Of a stretch of DNA of 64,000 nucleotides, positions 50,804 to 59,232 are shown one piece after another. The notes beneath the pieces were generated by a model. It searched no databases. It had not been told where the DNA came from and saw only the letters and a list, made by a program, of their open reading frames with translations. The stretch's first letter is position 1. Each line of letters opens with the position of its first letter. This DNA is from Oscillospiraceae bacterium (lineage in GTDB: Bacteria > Bacillota > Clostridia > Oscillospirales > Ruminococcaceae), in the NCBI GenBank assembly GCA_017847835.1, contig JAGASH010000005.1, positions 496,001 to 560,000 on the forward strand, read 5' to 3'. The translations under genes and the position numbers were made by a program.

Positions 50804-52441
50804 TTATTTCTTTTCTTCATCGTCCTTTTTGTTGGAACCTCCCGATGAAGCCATTTCATTGCCCATTTTAGCTATTTTACTGATACCGCTGCCGCCTCCG
50901 GTGCCGCCTGTAAAGGCATTTCCCGAGCCCTTTGCGGCAGAAGCTGCTCCGTTTGCAGCATTGCTCGCCGCAGAAGCCGCACCCTTAGACGCAGCCGCAG
51001 CTCCCTTAGCAGCCGACGCAGCACCCTTAGCTGCAAGACTTCCTCCGCCTGTTGCCGCAGCCAGTGCCGCGTCTTTTGCGGTGTTTGCAGCCATCTTCAC
51101 CATTCCCGCGACAACCATTGCCGAAGCACGGTCGGAAGCGGCAATCTCGGGATTAATTACCTCGAGAATTGTGGTGTTGGATTTCCACGCAGCGTACATA
51201 CTTCCTATTACAAATACAATCTTCAACGTTACGTCAAGCGCCATATTTCCGCTGAACGAGAAGTTTGAGCTCATTATCATCGGAATGAAAATAAACACAA
51301 GGTTCATTGAAATTACAATTCCAAATCCCGAGAGCAGCTTTCCGACGAACATATCGCGCCATCTCTTGAAGGTCGTTCCGCCGTCGAGAGGCATTGTCGC
51401 GACAAACAACGGCGACGTAATGTAAAGAATTATAACCTCGATTATCTTTCGGATAAACACAAACGTCGAGCAAAGCAATATCAGAATTACACCAAGGCTC
51501 GCGATATAGACAAGCGGGTAATTGTATAGAGTTTCAAACATACTCGGGAAAGTCTTTGCGTTCTTTGAAAGGTCGTCGAGAGAGAAACCATCGTTGTTGT
51601 TATTCTTGTTGTTTTTCAGGTTATCGGCAGCCTTATCCGCTACTTTCACATCGTCCGCCTGACTTTGGAAAACCGCCAGAATATTGTCGAGGTCAAGCGA
51701 GGGATACATATTGAAATCAACCAGGTAATCACCCGGGTTATAAATGCTCTTTTTCTCGCCCTTATAGTCCGAGCCGCCGAAATACGCAGCGCGTTTTCCC
51801 GTCGTAAAGGAAGCGTTTGGCTCATCGTCATCTCCGAATGTGCCCGAAAGGAACAAAATCGTTGACAGCCGCGGCGCTTCGTCCGAGCCGGTCACTCCGA
51901 CAATCGCGTTTTGCGTAGAAATCAGTATTGCCGACGAAAGCTGCGAGCCGAAATACATCATAACCGGCACAATCATAAAAGCAATGCACGATTTCAGCGC
52001 CGTTTTCATTACATGACTGATAGGACGCTTATGCTCCAGCGCATACGAGCCCATTGATTTTGCAACCGAGTAAATCGTGAAGATGAAGCAAATCGCAATT
52101 CCGATAAACGTTACCGCAAGCAGCGCTTGTTTTACACCGTCGTTTGTCAGGAATACATCGAGAAGGTACATCTCGTTTCCTTCGTTTTTCACGGTTTTCG
52201 TTCCCGCAAACACATCGAAGAAATCCTGAAATACATCGACAATGTGCAGAAGGTAGAACAGAACCCACTGCAAAAACGTGCCGAAAACTATGCCAACACC
52301 CTGAATAATTACGGAAAACAGGAAGTTGAACAGATATGTAATCAGCGTTGAAAAGAGGTTAAATGCCCAGCTCAGCGAGTCGACAATCGCGTCTGTAACC
52401 GTTGACACCCAGCCAAGACTGCTCAAAAGCACCGGCGTCAT
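50804..52441 (-). CDS. VirB6/TrbL-like polytopic protein 2
   Basis: A 545-residue membrane protein with seven or so helices and a soluble C-terminal tail rich in Ala, Gly and Ser (AAKGAAAASKGAAS repeats) ending in Lys/Asp/Glu. The membrane part parallels the neighbouring protein at 48,734 (FIRKIIEVIILYITSPLFVATMPLDGG versus the matching segment there), so the two are diverged paralogues that may form a heteromeric channel. The ATG at 52441 follows AGGAGG by eight bases; a GTG nine bases upstream overlaps that site. Confidence 0.8.
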   Translation of the reverse strand: MTPVLLSSLGWVSTVTDAIVDSLSWAFNLFSTLITYLFNFLFSVIIQGVGIVFGTFLQWVLFYLLHIVDVFQDFFDVFAGTKTVKNEGNEMYLLDVFLTNDGVKQALLAVTFIGIAICFIFTIYSVAKSMGSYALEHKRPISHVMKTALKSCIAFMIVPVMMYFGSQLSSAILISTQNAIVGVTGSDEAPRLSTILFLSGTFGDDDEPNASFTTGKRAAYFGGSDYKGEKKSIYNPGDYLVDFNMYPSLDLDNILAVFQSQADDVKVADKAADNLKNNKNNNNDGFSLDDLSKNAKTFPSMFETLYNYPLVYIASLGVILILLCSTFVFIRKIIEVIILYITSPLFVATMPLDGGTTFKRWRDMFVGKLLSGFGIVISMNLVFIFIPMIMSSNFSFSGNMALDVTLKIVFVIGSMYAAWKSNTTILEVINPEIAASDRASAMVVAGMVKMAANTAKDAALAAATGGGSLAAKGAASAAKGAAAASKGAASAASNAANGAASAAKGSGNAFTGGTGGGSGISKIAKMGNEMASSGGSNKKDDEEKK

Positions 52442-52471
52442 TCTGTTCACCTCCTTTTTAAAAATCGTGAA

Positions 52472-53914
52472 TTATCTTATGTTGAATTTCTTTCTTGTGA
52501 TAATGAAGAACACACCGCCCGCAATCAGCAGCGCTCCTCCGAGAACAGCCGCGACAATAGCCATCGCATCCATCTGATAGATAATCTCAAATTCCTGCGA
52601 AGTGCTGTTTCCTGCCTTGTCGTAAACGGTTACTTTATACTTTCCCGCTTCGGTCAGTTCAAGGCTCTTTTTTGCGGGATTATCGTTGAGAATAATCTTG
52701 TAGGTGTCGATATCGTCCGAGAGAAGCTCGATGAAAACCGTGCCGCCTTGTGCCTTTCCCTCGTCGTCAAGACCGTTTACCTTGAATTCGGGCGGGGTGT
52801 TGTCAAGCGTGAAGCTTTCATTGAACTTCAGCTCTCCGCAGGTCACTTCAAAGCTGTAAACTCCCTCATCACCGATATCAACGGAGTTTCCGTTCACACG
52901 GATTTCGTTTTTGCCGTACTCAGCTTTTTCGATTTTACAGCCGTCGGGAACTGTATATTTCGTAATTCCGTGAGTTCCCGTTCCAAGAATTGTAAAGCTG
53001 AATTTCGCGGGATTGCTGCTGTCGCCGTCATTGACGAAAAGCGTGTAATCACCTCTGTCCGTGAGCTGTCTGCCGAACTCAAATCCCGACAGAACCTCTC
53101 CGTCCTTCATCAGCTTATATTCAGCCGTATCGTCCTCCGAAAGCTCAAATTTTACGGCGTTTGTAGTAGCCATTCCCGCAGGAATATTGCAGAAAAACTC
53201 TGCTCCTTTGTCCGTGACAACGCGGATTTTTTTGCTTGTCACATACTGCGAGATATTTGTAACCTTGTCGGTTTTCGGGAGCAATGTTCCCTGCTCGTCA
53301 TCATTATTGTCGGGATTTGACGGCTTTTCGTCCTCTCCTCCCGAGTTGTCGGAGCTTGTATCGGTGCTGTCGGAATAATCGCTTTCACCGCTGTCGCCCG
53401 AGCTGTCCGAGCTTTCGTCCTCGGAACTTTCCGAAAACTCCGAGTCTTCGTCCTCCGAGCTTTCATCATCGGAATTGCTTTCCTCGGAGGGTTCCGTTAT
53501 CCAGAAGCGGAACAGTCCGTAGTAAACCTCGTCTTCATCTGCCCCGAGCAAATCCTTTCCCTCAACCATAATCGTGAGCGAATATTTTCCCGGCTCTTCA
53601 ATCGGCTCACCGAGTTTATATTTGGACTTTTTCCCGTCTTTATCAATCGTGACCGTGACGGTTTCGGGCAAATCAAGATTTACGGGATAATCGATAACAG
53701 CGCCGTTTGAGATGTTGCTGTAAAACACAATCTGATTTGCGATAATTTCCTCGTAAAGCGAGGAATTCACCCTTTTTTCGGCAATCTCCGAGTGGATATA
53801 TTCAATTTTTTGCAGGTTTTCCGCAGAGCTTTCGTCCGTGTCGGCAAACGCACTGAGCGATACCGTTCCAAAAACAGCGCACGCAAACGCTGCGGTCAGA
53901 AATTTCTTAAACAT
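52472..53914 (-). CDS. Exported Ig-like protein with acidic Ser-rich stalk
   Basis: A 480-residue protein with a signal peptide (1-25), a domain to about residue 145, a stalk of Ser/Asp/Glu repeats (about 145-215), two or three beta-rich domains, an Ig-like segment with TPPEFKVNGLDDEG and VTVYDKAGNSTSQEFEI, and a C-terminal membrane helix with basic anchor (ITRKKFNIR). It should project from the cell surface on a charged stalk. Paralogue of the protein at 43,686. AAAGGAAAA precedes the ATG. Confidence 0.8.
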   Translation of the reverse strand: MFKKFLTAAFACAVFGTVSLSAFADTDESSAENLQKIEYIHSEIAEKRVNSSLYEEIIANQIVFYSNISNGAVIDYPVNLDLPETVTVTIDKDGKKSKYKLGEPIEEPGKYSLTIMVEGKDLLGADEDEVYYGLFRFWITEPSEESNSDDESSEDEDSEFSESSEDESSDSSGDSGESDYSDSTDTSSDNSGGEDEKPSNPDNNDDEQGTLLPKTDKVTNISQYVTSKKIRVVTDKGAEFFCNIPAGMATTNAVKFELSEDDTAEYKLMKDGEVLSGFEFGRQLTDRGDYTLFVNDGDSSNPAKFSFTILGTGTHGITKYTVPDGCKIEKAEYGKNEIRVNGNSVDIGDEGVYSFEVTCGELKFNESFTLDNTPPEFKVNGLDDEGKAQGGTVFIELLSDDIDTYKIILNDNPAKKSLELTEAGKYKVTVYDKAGNSTSQEFEIIYQMDAMAIVAAVLGGALLIAGGVFFIITRKKFNIR

Positions 53915-53933
53915 ACCGTTTTCCTTTCGGAGA

Positions 53934-55922
53934 TTAGTTTTCTTCTGTTCCGAGAACGATGTTGTTTCTCTCGGTGAGGTCATAGTAAACCTCGTCGGGG
54001 AAGAACGCGTTGCTGCGAACCTCCGACAAGTCCATTGTGCCGAATTGATACAAATCGCACTTGTAGCTCGGAGTGAATTTCGTTTTCAGCGGGTAGTTAC
54101 CGAACGTAACTATAATCGCGTTACCCGTATCGGTTTTATTGTTGATTTTCTGGAGCTCGGAAGGGTAGATAAGCGGGCGCGTCTGAATGGACGTGCTGTA
54201 GCTTGCCTCGCCCTCCTTTGTTCCCATTGAGCGCGAAACGCTGGTTGTGGAAACGGTGCAGTTACCGCAGAGCTCCGAGAACTCCTTGCAGGTTTCGATA
54301 TCGTTTGAACCGATGAACATCTTCATACCGCAGTTGGACTTTACGATGTCGCCGACGGTTTTTCCGTAAACATTGTCGAGCTGCGCGTAGGACTGCACGA
54401 CCATATTGAACCAGATTTTTCTTGAACGTCCGACGGTAATCATCTTGTCGAACTTGTCGATTTTCGGCATATTACCGAACTCATCGAGAATGAAATAAAC
54501 ATTTCTCGGAAGCGACAAATCCTCTCTTGTGGACGCTTTTTTGATGAGCGCCTTATAAATACAGAGGATAAACGCAGCCGCAAGCGTATGACGCGTATCC
54601 TTTTCATCGGGGATTTTGAGGAACAGCGCTGTCGGCTCGTCGGCAAAAATCTGCGGGTCGATATCCGTGTTTGACGTAAGCGAGCAGATACCTTCATCGT
54701 TGAAGATAGACAGCTTATCAAACGCGATTGACATATAGCTGGCGAGCGTGTTTTCCGCTGCGGAAAGCACCTGCTTGCTCAGCGTAACCGCCTTTGAGAG
54801 CACGTTTCTGCCGTAGAAATAGTTGCGCAAAGCCTCGAAGTTGTTGTCGGAGTTTCCGAGCGCTTTGTTGACGTTGAAGAAGTTGAATTTATCCTTCGTC
54901 ATACCGAGGTCGGGGTTTTCGCTGTCCTCGAGCATACCGAGAATTGTCGCCATAATAATCGAGCGCGCACCCTTTTCCCAAACGGGGTCATCCTGGCTTT
55001 CAATCGGGCAGATAACGCTTACAAGGTCGTTCAAATCCTCGTAAACCTCGTCGTAAATCTTCTGGCGCTGAACCTTGATAACTCCGATAAGTTCCTTGCG
55101 TACAGCGTATGCCTTGCCCTCGTACTCGTACCACTCGTCCTCGTACAGTTCGGGCGGATTTACAAGTTCAAGTCCGGACTCCTCAGCATTGTCGGTTCTG
55201 CGGTAGATGTCATTGCCCGTGGCTACATATTCCTGATAACGGTCGAAAATATCTCCGAGCGGGTTCCAGCGGAACGAAGAATACGGGTCGCGCAGGTCGA
55301 GAACCATTACCTTATATCCGCGCTCCTGCAAAAACTTACTGTGCATCTGGAAAAGCTCGCCCTTAGGGTCGGTACAAATCATTGACGAGCCGGCGCCCGA
55401 TTTTGCGAGAATTTGTATCATCGGGTTGATGAAGGTTGTCGTTTTACCGGAACCGGTTGCACCGATGATAAGTCCGTGCATCGGGGACGCGAGATTGACG
55501 TGAAGTCCCTTCTTGTCGTACCACGCTCTTACGGGAATTCCGTCCTTTTTCGACTCGCCAAGCTTTGCAAACTCGTGCGGAGCAAAGTTGAAATCGCGCT
55601 CCTTATCGGTCATAAAACGCGAATTTTCCAGCGTCGAGTCGGTAACCTCGTTCTTCTTATTCGCTCCGAGCAGGCTCTTTTTTGTGCGCTTGAAGCTGTC
55701 GGGACGCGTTGCCGCATAAAGAACGATAATTACAACAAGTGCAATCAACCCGTAAAGATAGTTCACCGGATTAAGCAGCACCGCAGGATTGAAGAAAACC
55801 GAAAGGTCTTTTGCCTCAATCGCGGGCATCAGATTGTCTAAAAGCGCTCCTGCAATGTATGAGCAGAAAAAGAGCGCGACAAGCAAAATAGCGGCTGTGC
55901 TGTAAATTTTCTTTAAATTCAT
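53934..55922 (-). CDS. virD4: Type IV secretion coupling ATPase VirD4/TraG
   Basis: A 662-residue membrane ATPase that recruits substrates to the secretion channel. Two N-terminal membrane helices (residues 8-30 and 52-72) precede the soluble motor. Walker A is GATGSGKT at 154-161, Walker B FILDEFGNMP near 479, and the LIxPSELQ-type sensor segment is near 583. Sequence and length match the Gram-positive TraG/VirD4 family. It lies between a CPBP protease gene and the stalked Ig-like gene. Confidence 0.94.
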   Translation of the reverse strand: MNLKKIYSTAAILLVALFFCSYIAGALLDNLMPAIEAKDLSVFFNPAVLLNPVNYLYGLIALVVIIVLYAATRPDSFKRTKKSLLGANKKNEVTDSTLENSRFMTDKERDFNFAPHEFAKLGESKKDGIPVRAWYDKKGLHVNLASPMHGLIIGATGSGKTTTFINPMIQILAKSGAGSSMICTDPKGELFQMHSKFLQERGYKVMVLDLRDPYSSFRWNPLGDIFDRYQEYVATGNDIYRRTDNAEESGLELVNPPELYEDEWYEYEGKAYAVRKELIGVIKVQRQKIYDEVYEDLNDLVSVICPIESQDDPVWEKGARSIIMATILGMLEDSENPDLGMTKDKFNFFNVNKALGNSDNNFEALRNYFYGRNVLSKAVTLSKQVLSAAENTLASYMSIAFDKLSIFNDEGICSLTSNTDIDPQIFADEPTALFLKIPDEKDTRHTLAAAFILCIYKALIKKASTREDLSLPRNVYFILDEFGNMPKIDKFDKMITVGRSRKIWFNMVVQSYAQLDNVYGKTVGDIVKSNCGMKMFIGSNDIETCKEFSELCGNCTVSTTSVSRSMGTKEGEASYSTSIQTRPLIYPSELQKINNKTDTGNAIIVTFGNYPLKTKFTPSYKCDLYQFGTMDLSEVRSNAFFPDEVYYDLTERNNIVLGTEEN

Positions 55923-55938
55923 AATTTCCTCCCGACAG

Positions 55939-56919
55939 TTATTCGAGAATTTTTTCGGCTTTCGCTTCGTAAAGCAGGGTCTTTACGCAGAAAAATACCG
56001 TTATTCCGCCGAAAATCAGATAAACAAGCTCAGCGACGATGTTGTCGAAAAGCACCTTGTAAGCCTCGGTATTCATCAGCAAAAGCATCGGCACAGTCGC
56101 GAAGTTAAATCCGACGTGCATCAAAAGCGGGTATGTAAGGTTGTTGTACCTTATGCGGACAAGCGTGAAAAAACAGCTGCTTACAAGCGCCACGATTATC
56201 CAAATCGGCTGGATATGCGGGATTGCAAACGCAAGCGTCACGACAATAACCACTGCCTTTTCGGGGAACGCACGTTTGAGCGTGTGAAGCAAAAATCCGC
56301 GGAACATCATTTCCTCGCAAAGCGGCGCGAGAATAACGATGTAAATCAAGCTCAGCGCGATGTTGTCCGTATAAAGCAGACTTTCCGTGCCAGAGCTGTA
56401 ATTTTTGATAAAGCTCTCGGGCAGCGGCAAAACCGCCAGCAGAGCCGATGTTGACAGGTTCAGACAAATTCCCGAAATAACGCAAAGCAAAGCGGGTTTT
56501 CGGCTTATTAGGCGCGGGTGAAAATCCAGCATATCCTTGACGGTTTCGGTTTCGGGGTGTTTTTTTCGTTTTCGCAGGTAGTGATTGACGAGATAGAAAA
56601 AGTACACAAAAAATCCCATTATTGAACAGAGCAGCTTCAGCGTACCGCTGTTCTGAAGCGCGTCGTTGGAGAAGATGATGAAGAACATCTGCGGGAAGAA
56701 ATAGAACCCGAAATACAGTCCCGCTGCCGATAAAATCGTGGTTATGATTATGTATTTCCGTGAATTACGGTTGATAATCTGGCGACGCTTTTTCTCGCGT
56801 TTTTTCTTCTCGGCAAGAGCTGCTTCCTCGCTGTCATCAGCCTCAGCGTCAACCTCAATCACAATCTCATCGGAATTTTTCTCCAAATCGGAATTTTTTC
56901 TCTGCTTTTTCCTTTTCAA
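55939..56919 (-). CDS. CPBP (Abi) family intramembrane metalloprotease
   Basis: A 326-residue protein. Residues 1-45 are highly charged (KRKKQRKN, acidic stretch, then KKKREKKRR) and cytosolic, followed by about eight membrane helices. The CPBP motifs are present: EEMMFRGFLLHT near 203, a FAIPHIQP segment near 231 and a HVGFNFAT segment near 264. Such proteases process prenylated or small secreted peptides, or protect against bacteriocins. Position directly after the pilin gene suggests a link with pilin or substrate maturation. The start is TTG with GGGGGAG seven bases upstream. Confidence 0.85.
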   Translation of the reverse strand: MKRKKQRKNSDLEKNSDEIVIEVDAEADDSEEAALAEKKKREKKRRQIINRNSRKYIIITTILSAAGLYFGFYFFPQMFFIIFSNDALQNSGTLKLLCSIMGFFVYFFYLVNHYLRKRKKHPETETVKDMLDFHPRLISRKPALLCVISGICLNLSTSALLAVLPLPESFIKNYSSGTESLLYTDNIALSLIYIVILAPLCEEMMFRGFLLHTLKRAFPEKAVVIVVTLAFAIPHIQPIWIIVALVSSCFFTLVRIRYNNLTYPLLMHVGFNFATVPMLLLMNTEAYKVLFDNIVAELVYLIFGGITVFFCVKTLLYEAKAEKILE

Positions 56920-56956
56920 TACAATTCTCCCCCGAATAAAGCCTAAAACAATTCTA

Positions 56957-57013
56957 TGCCGCTCCTCGTATGGGCTGAAACAGCACTGTCACAGGAGCAT
57001 ACAAGAAGCGGCA
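56957..57013 (-). promoter_or_regulatory. Long hairpin between pilin and CPBP genes
   Basis: Arms TGCCGCTTCTTGTATG and CATACGAGGAGCGGCA pair over 16 bp with two G-T pairs around a 25-base loop that has an inner CTGTGACAG stem. Located 17 bases past the pilin stop, it can partly stop transcription or protect the pilin mRNA 3' end, giving more pilin than downstream proteins. Confidence 0.65.
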
Positions 57014-57029
57014 GAAATGCTTTTTTTGA

Positions 57030-57347
57030 TTAGTTGGACGAAGCTGCGGTTGTTGCCCACTGCTCCATTGCAGGAAGACCGATTTTCAAGCCAACGAGAA
57101 GAACGAAGATAAGTACAAAGCCGATGATTGCATTTCTAAGACCATGCTTTGCCTTTTCTCTGTCCTGCGGCTCTTCAGCCTTTGCGAACTTAACACCGAG
57201 TATAATGCAGAAGATTGCACCCAGAGCGCCGACAACGGCAAGTGCAGGACCCAAAATCATATCGAGCAGGTCGATAATCGGGTTTGTCATCTTCTCAAAC
57301 GGGTTTGCCTCCGAAGAAGCTGCAAGTAAAAGAAATGCGTTATTCAT
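57030..57347 (-). CDS. VirB2/TrbC-like pilin
   Basis: A 105-residue protein with a short N-terminus, two hydrophobic helices (about 27-50 and 70-92) separated by a basic loop (KFAKAEEPQDREKAKHG), matching type IV secretion major pilins. GPALAVVGALGAIFCIILGV and NAIIGFVLIFVLLVGL are the helices. It is the first gene after ECF-type promoter 57396-57424 with a strong AAAGGAG site, and is followed by a stabilising hairpin, both fitting high expression. Confidence 0.85.
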   Translation of the reverse strand: MNNAFLLLAASSEANPFEKMTNPIIDLLDMILGPALAVVGALGAIFCIILGVKFAKAEEPQDREKAKHGLRNAIIGFVLIFVLLVGLKIGLPAMEQWATTAASSN

Positions 57348-57395
57348 AATATTTCTCCTTTTATTTCCGCCGAAGCGGTTTTTTCTTTCATTGGT

Positions 57396-57424
57396 TTATA
57401 CCAATTTTTACGGATTTCGTAACA
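57396..57424 (-). promoter_or_regulatory. ECF-type promoter of the pilin operon
   Basis: TGTTAC-N16-GGTATAAACC on the minus strand, 49 bases upstream of the pilin ATG. One of four sites sharing this architecture; it lacks a vegetative -35 box. Confidence 0.75.
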
Positions 57425-57429
57425 GTCGG

Positions 57430-57669
57430 TCACAGAAGTTTATCGTTTTTCTTTTCAGAAGATTTTGACAAACCGTTCTGACCTGTCTGTTTTGAGGTTT
57501 TGGCTGCTTTTTCGCCCGAAAGCTCGTCAAAGCTCATTTTTTCCCGAGAAGCGTTTCGGGTAAGCTTATACTTTTCAGCAAAAGCAGTCACGATTTTTTC
57601 CATTGTTTTCGAAGGCTCAAAGCGAGAAAAATCGAAAATCTCGACAATGCGCTGCTCGGAAATCTGCAT
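57430..57669 (-). CDS. Small basic protein with R-E-K-M-S-F-D-E-L motif
   Basis: A 79-residue protein from the ATG at 57669. The first half is amphipathic (QISEQRIVEIFDFSRFEP), the second carries REKMSFDELSG near 42-52 followed by a Ser/Lys/Gln-rich tail ending KKNDKLL. The motif is shared with the two large paralogues upstream and the protein at 44,917. A better ribosome binding site (AAGGAAAGG) and a promoter lie in front of an ATG at 57713 in another frame; joining both frames needs one -1 slip at GGGG near 57,682, so this gene may be frameshifted. Confidence 0.55.
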   Translation of the reverse strand: MQISEQRIVEIFDFSRFEPSKTMEKIVTAFAEKYKLTRNASREKMSFDELSGEKAAKTSKQTGQNGLSKSSEKKNDKLL

Positions 57670-57742
57670 TCCCACCACCCCAATGCGGTATTTTTCTTTT
57701 CAAGAAGCGGCATTTTTTCTTGCCTTTCCTTGTTTCATTGGT

Positions 57743-57771
57743 TTATACGAAGCAAATTCGGTTTCGTAACA
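57743..57771 (-). promoter_or_regulatory. ECF-type promoter of the small basic protein gene
   Basis: TGTTAC-N16-CGTATAAACC on the minus strand. Expected transcription start near 57,736, about 23 bases before the ATG at 57,713. Confidence 0.75.
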
Positions 57772-57860
57772 CTTTTCGCCGAATTATTTTTTTTATTTTC
57801 GGAGCGCTGTTTCGGGCTCCTTGTCTGTTGTCTTCCGACGTTTTTGGCAAACGAGCGCAA

Positions 57861-59165
57861 TTATCGCTCGGGAGAATTTGGCTCGGCGCTATTCTCCGCG
57901 GAAGCTTCCTTGCTCTTACCGGCTTTGTTGATATCAAAAACACCGTATCTGTTGTTGCCGATAAGTTCATTGAAAGTAACCTTCTCGCGCTCCGCGTTGC
58001 TGAACTTCCAGATGTTTTCGGTTTCTTTAATCGAATCGGCGTTGACCATCGTTTTTTCCTTCGAGGAATCGAACAAATTCTTAATTAAATCGATAATCCA
58101 TTGGAAGATATTTTTGGGCGCATTTTTCTCGACAACTTCGGGCTTCATATGAACGACTGAGCCGTCTTTCGCCTTGAGCCCAACGTCCTTGCCCGACAGA
58201 ATGTTATCAAACAAAAGAGTGTAGCGGTCCTCGATTGACAAGAATTTGTTATTTTCAATCATCGGTCTGCCGTCCACGGTAATTTGCTTAAAATCCTCGA
58301 ACTCGGCGGTTTCATTTCCGCGGACTTCTTTGTTGAAATTGTCAAAAATCTGCGACAAATACTCAATCTGTTCACCGTTCAATTTTTTATGTTCCTTCAA
58401 ATCAGAATAAATCTGAGCAAGCGTCTCTTGGTTGTACTCATTGTAGGCGATTTCAAGAGATTTCACGCTCTCCCTGACAGGCTCAGTCTCGAGCGAAATT
58501 CCCTTTCTGATTTCGGGAGCATCAAGCCATTCTGCAATCGTTTCCCCGAGTTTTCCCATTCCGGCTTTATCAAATCTTTCGGAAATGCCCTTGAGAACGC
58601 TTGAGATATCCTGATTAGGCTTGGCGTCTTTCAGAGCATTGCTGACCGAGTAAACATACGCAAGCCCTTCCTTGAGGAACGCGTCCGGGTCGCTGCCGTT
58701 TCTGTAATTTGCATTATAGCAATCCTGCAAATCTTTAACGAACGCTTTCACGACAGGGTTATCCGATTCAATCGAAAACTTTTCGTCGATGCTTGACATC
58801 ATATCCCTATGGAGTTCCCATCTCTCAACATCGTTGCACGGCTCGCTTGCAATTAATTGGTTTGCCTTCGCTATGACCTTGCTCTTCATATTTATGTTGT
58901 TAATAGCCAAAAGCGCAAAACTAAGCGCGTAAGCAGTGTCTTTGTAGCTCTCCTTTTGTTCCTCGCCCAAGTTTGCGTTCGCCGCGGTATCGGACAAACC
59001 GAGATGCATCATATTCTGCGAGAGTTCCTTCTCCAGATTTGCGAGACTCATCATATTGTGATTTTCCGGAGTCTGGTTTTCAAGCGGAACATCAATAGCG
59101 ACAATATCGTCCTGTTGTGCAAGACCAAAAGCTCTTCTCAACAAAAATTCATGGTCCACTGCCAT
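57861..59165 (-). CDS. Secretion-locus paralogue 1, candidate type IV substrate
   Basis: A 434-residue soluble acidic protein with no signal peptide or membrane segment. It shares with the gene upstream INNINM followed by KV, a FLK(D/E)GL segment, a V(D/N)G(R/K)PM segment and a helical region near 340-365. The C-terminal portion has REKVTFNELIG (about 394-404) and then a polar tail, like many type IV substrates whose transfer signals lie at the C-terminus. Not assigned to any family I know. Stop codon overlaps a small hairpin (57852-57870). AAGGAG precedes the ATG. Confidence 0.7.
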   Translation of the reverse strand: MAVDHEFLLRRAFGLAQQDDIVAIDVPLENQTPENHNMMSLANLEKELSQNMMHLGLSDTAANANLGEEQKESYKDTAYALSFALLAINNINMKSKVIAKANQLIASEPCNDVERWELHRDMMSSIDEKFSIESDNPVVKAFVKDLQDCYNANYRNGSDPDAFLKEGLAYVYSVSNALKDAKPNQDISSVLKGISERFDKAGMGKLGETIAEWLDAPEIRKGISLETEPVRESVKSLEIAYNEYNQETLAQIYSDLKEHKKLNGEQIEYLSQIFDNFNKEVRGNETAEFEDFKQITVDGRPMIENNKFLSIEDRYTLLFDNILSGKDVGLKAKDGSVVHMKPEVVEKNAPKNIFQWIIDLIKNLFDSSKEKTMVNADSIKETENIWKFSNAEREKVTFNELIGNNRYGVFDINKAGKSKEASAENSAEPNSPER

Positions 59166-59232
59166 ATCATTTTCTCCTTAACGACTTCAAGATTTTATGC
59201 TTTCACAGCTTATTACAAAGCAAATCAAATTA

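Noticed and set aside
46020..55922. Reading the locus as an ordinary integrative conjugative element
   Set aside because: No relaxase or integrase is visible and the left boundary is an ordinary terminator beside trxA; the possibility stays open only for sequence beyond the right edge.
59166..59232. Fifth ECF-type promoter before the gene at 57,861 (TGTAAT-N16-TAATAAG)
   Set aside because: Spacing fits but the -10 half does not match CGTATAA; the gene is probably served from the site at 60,617.
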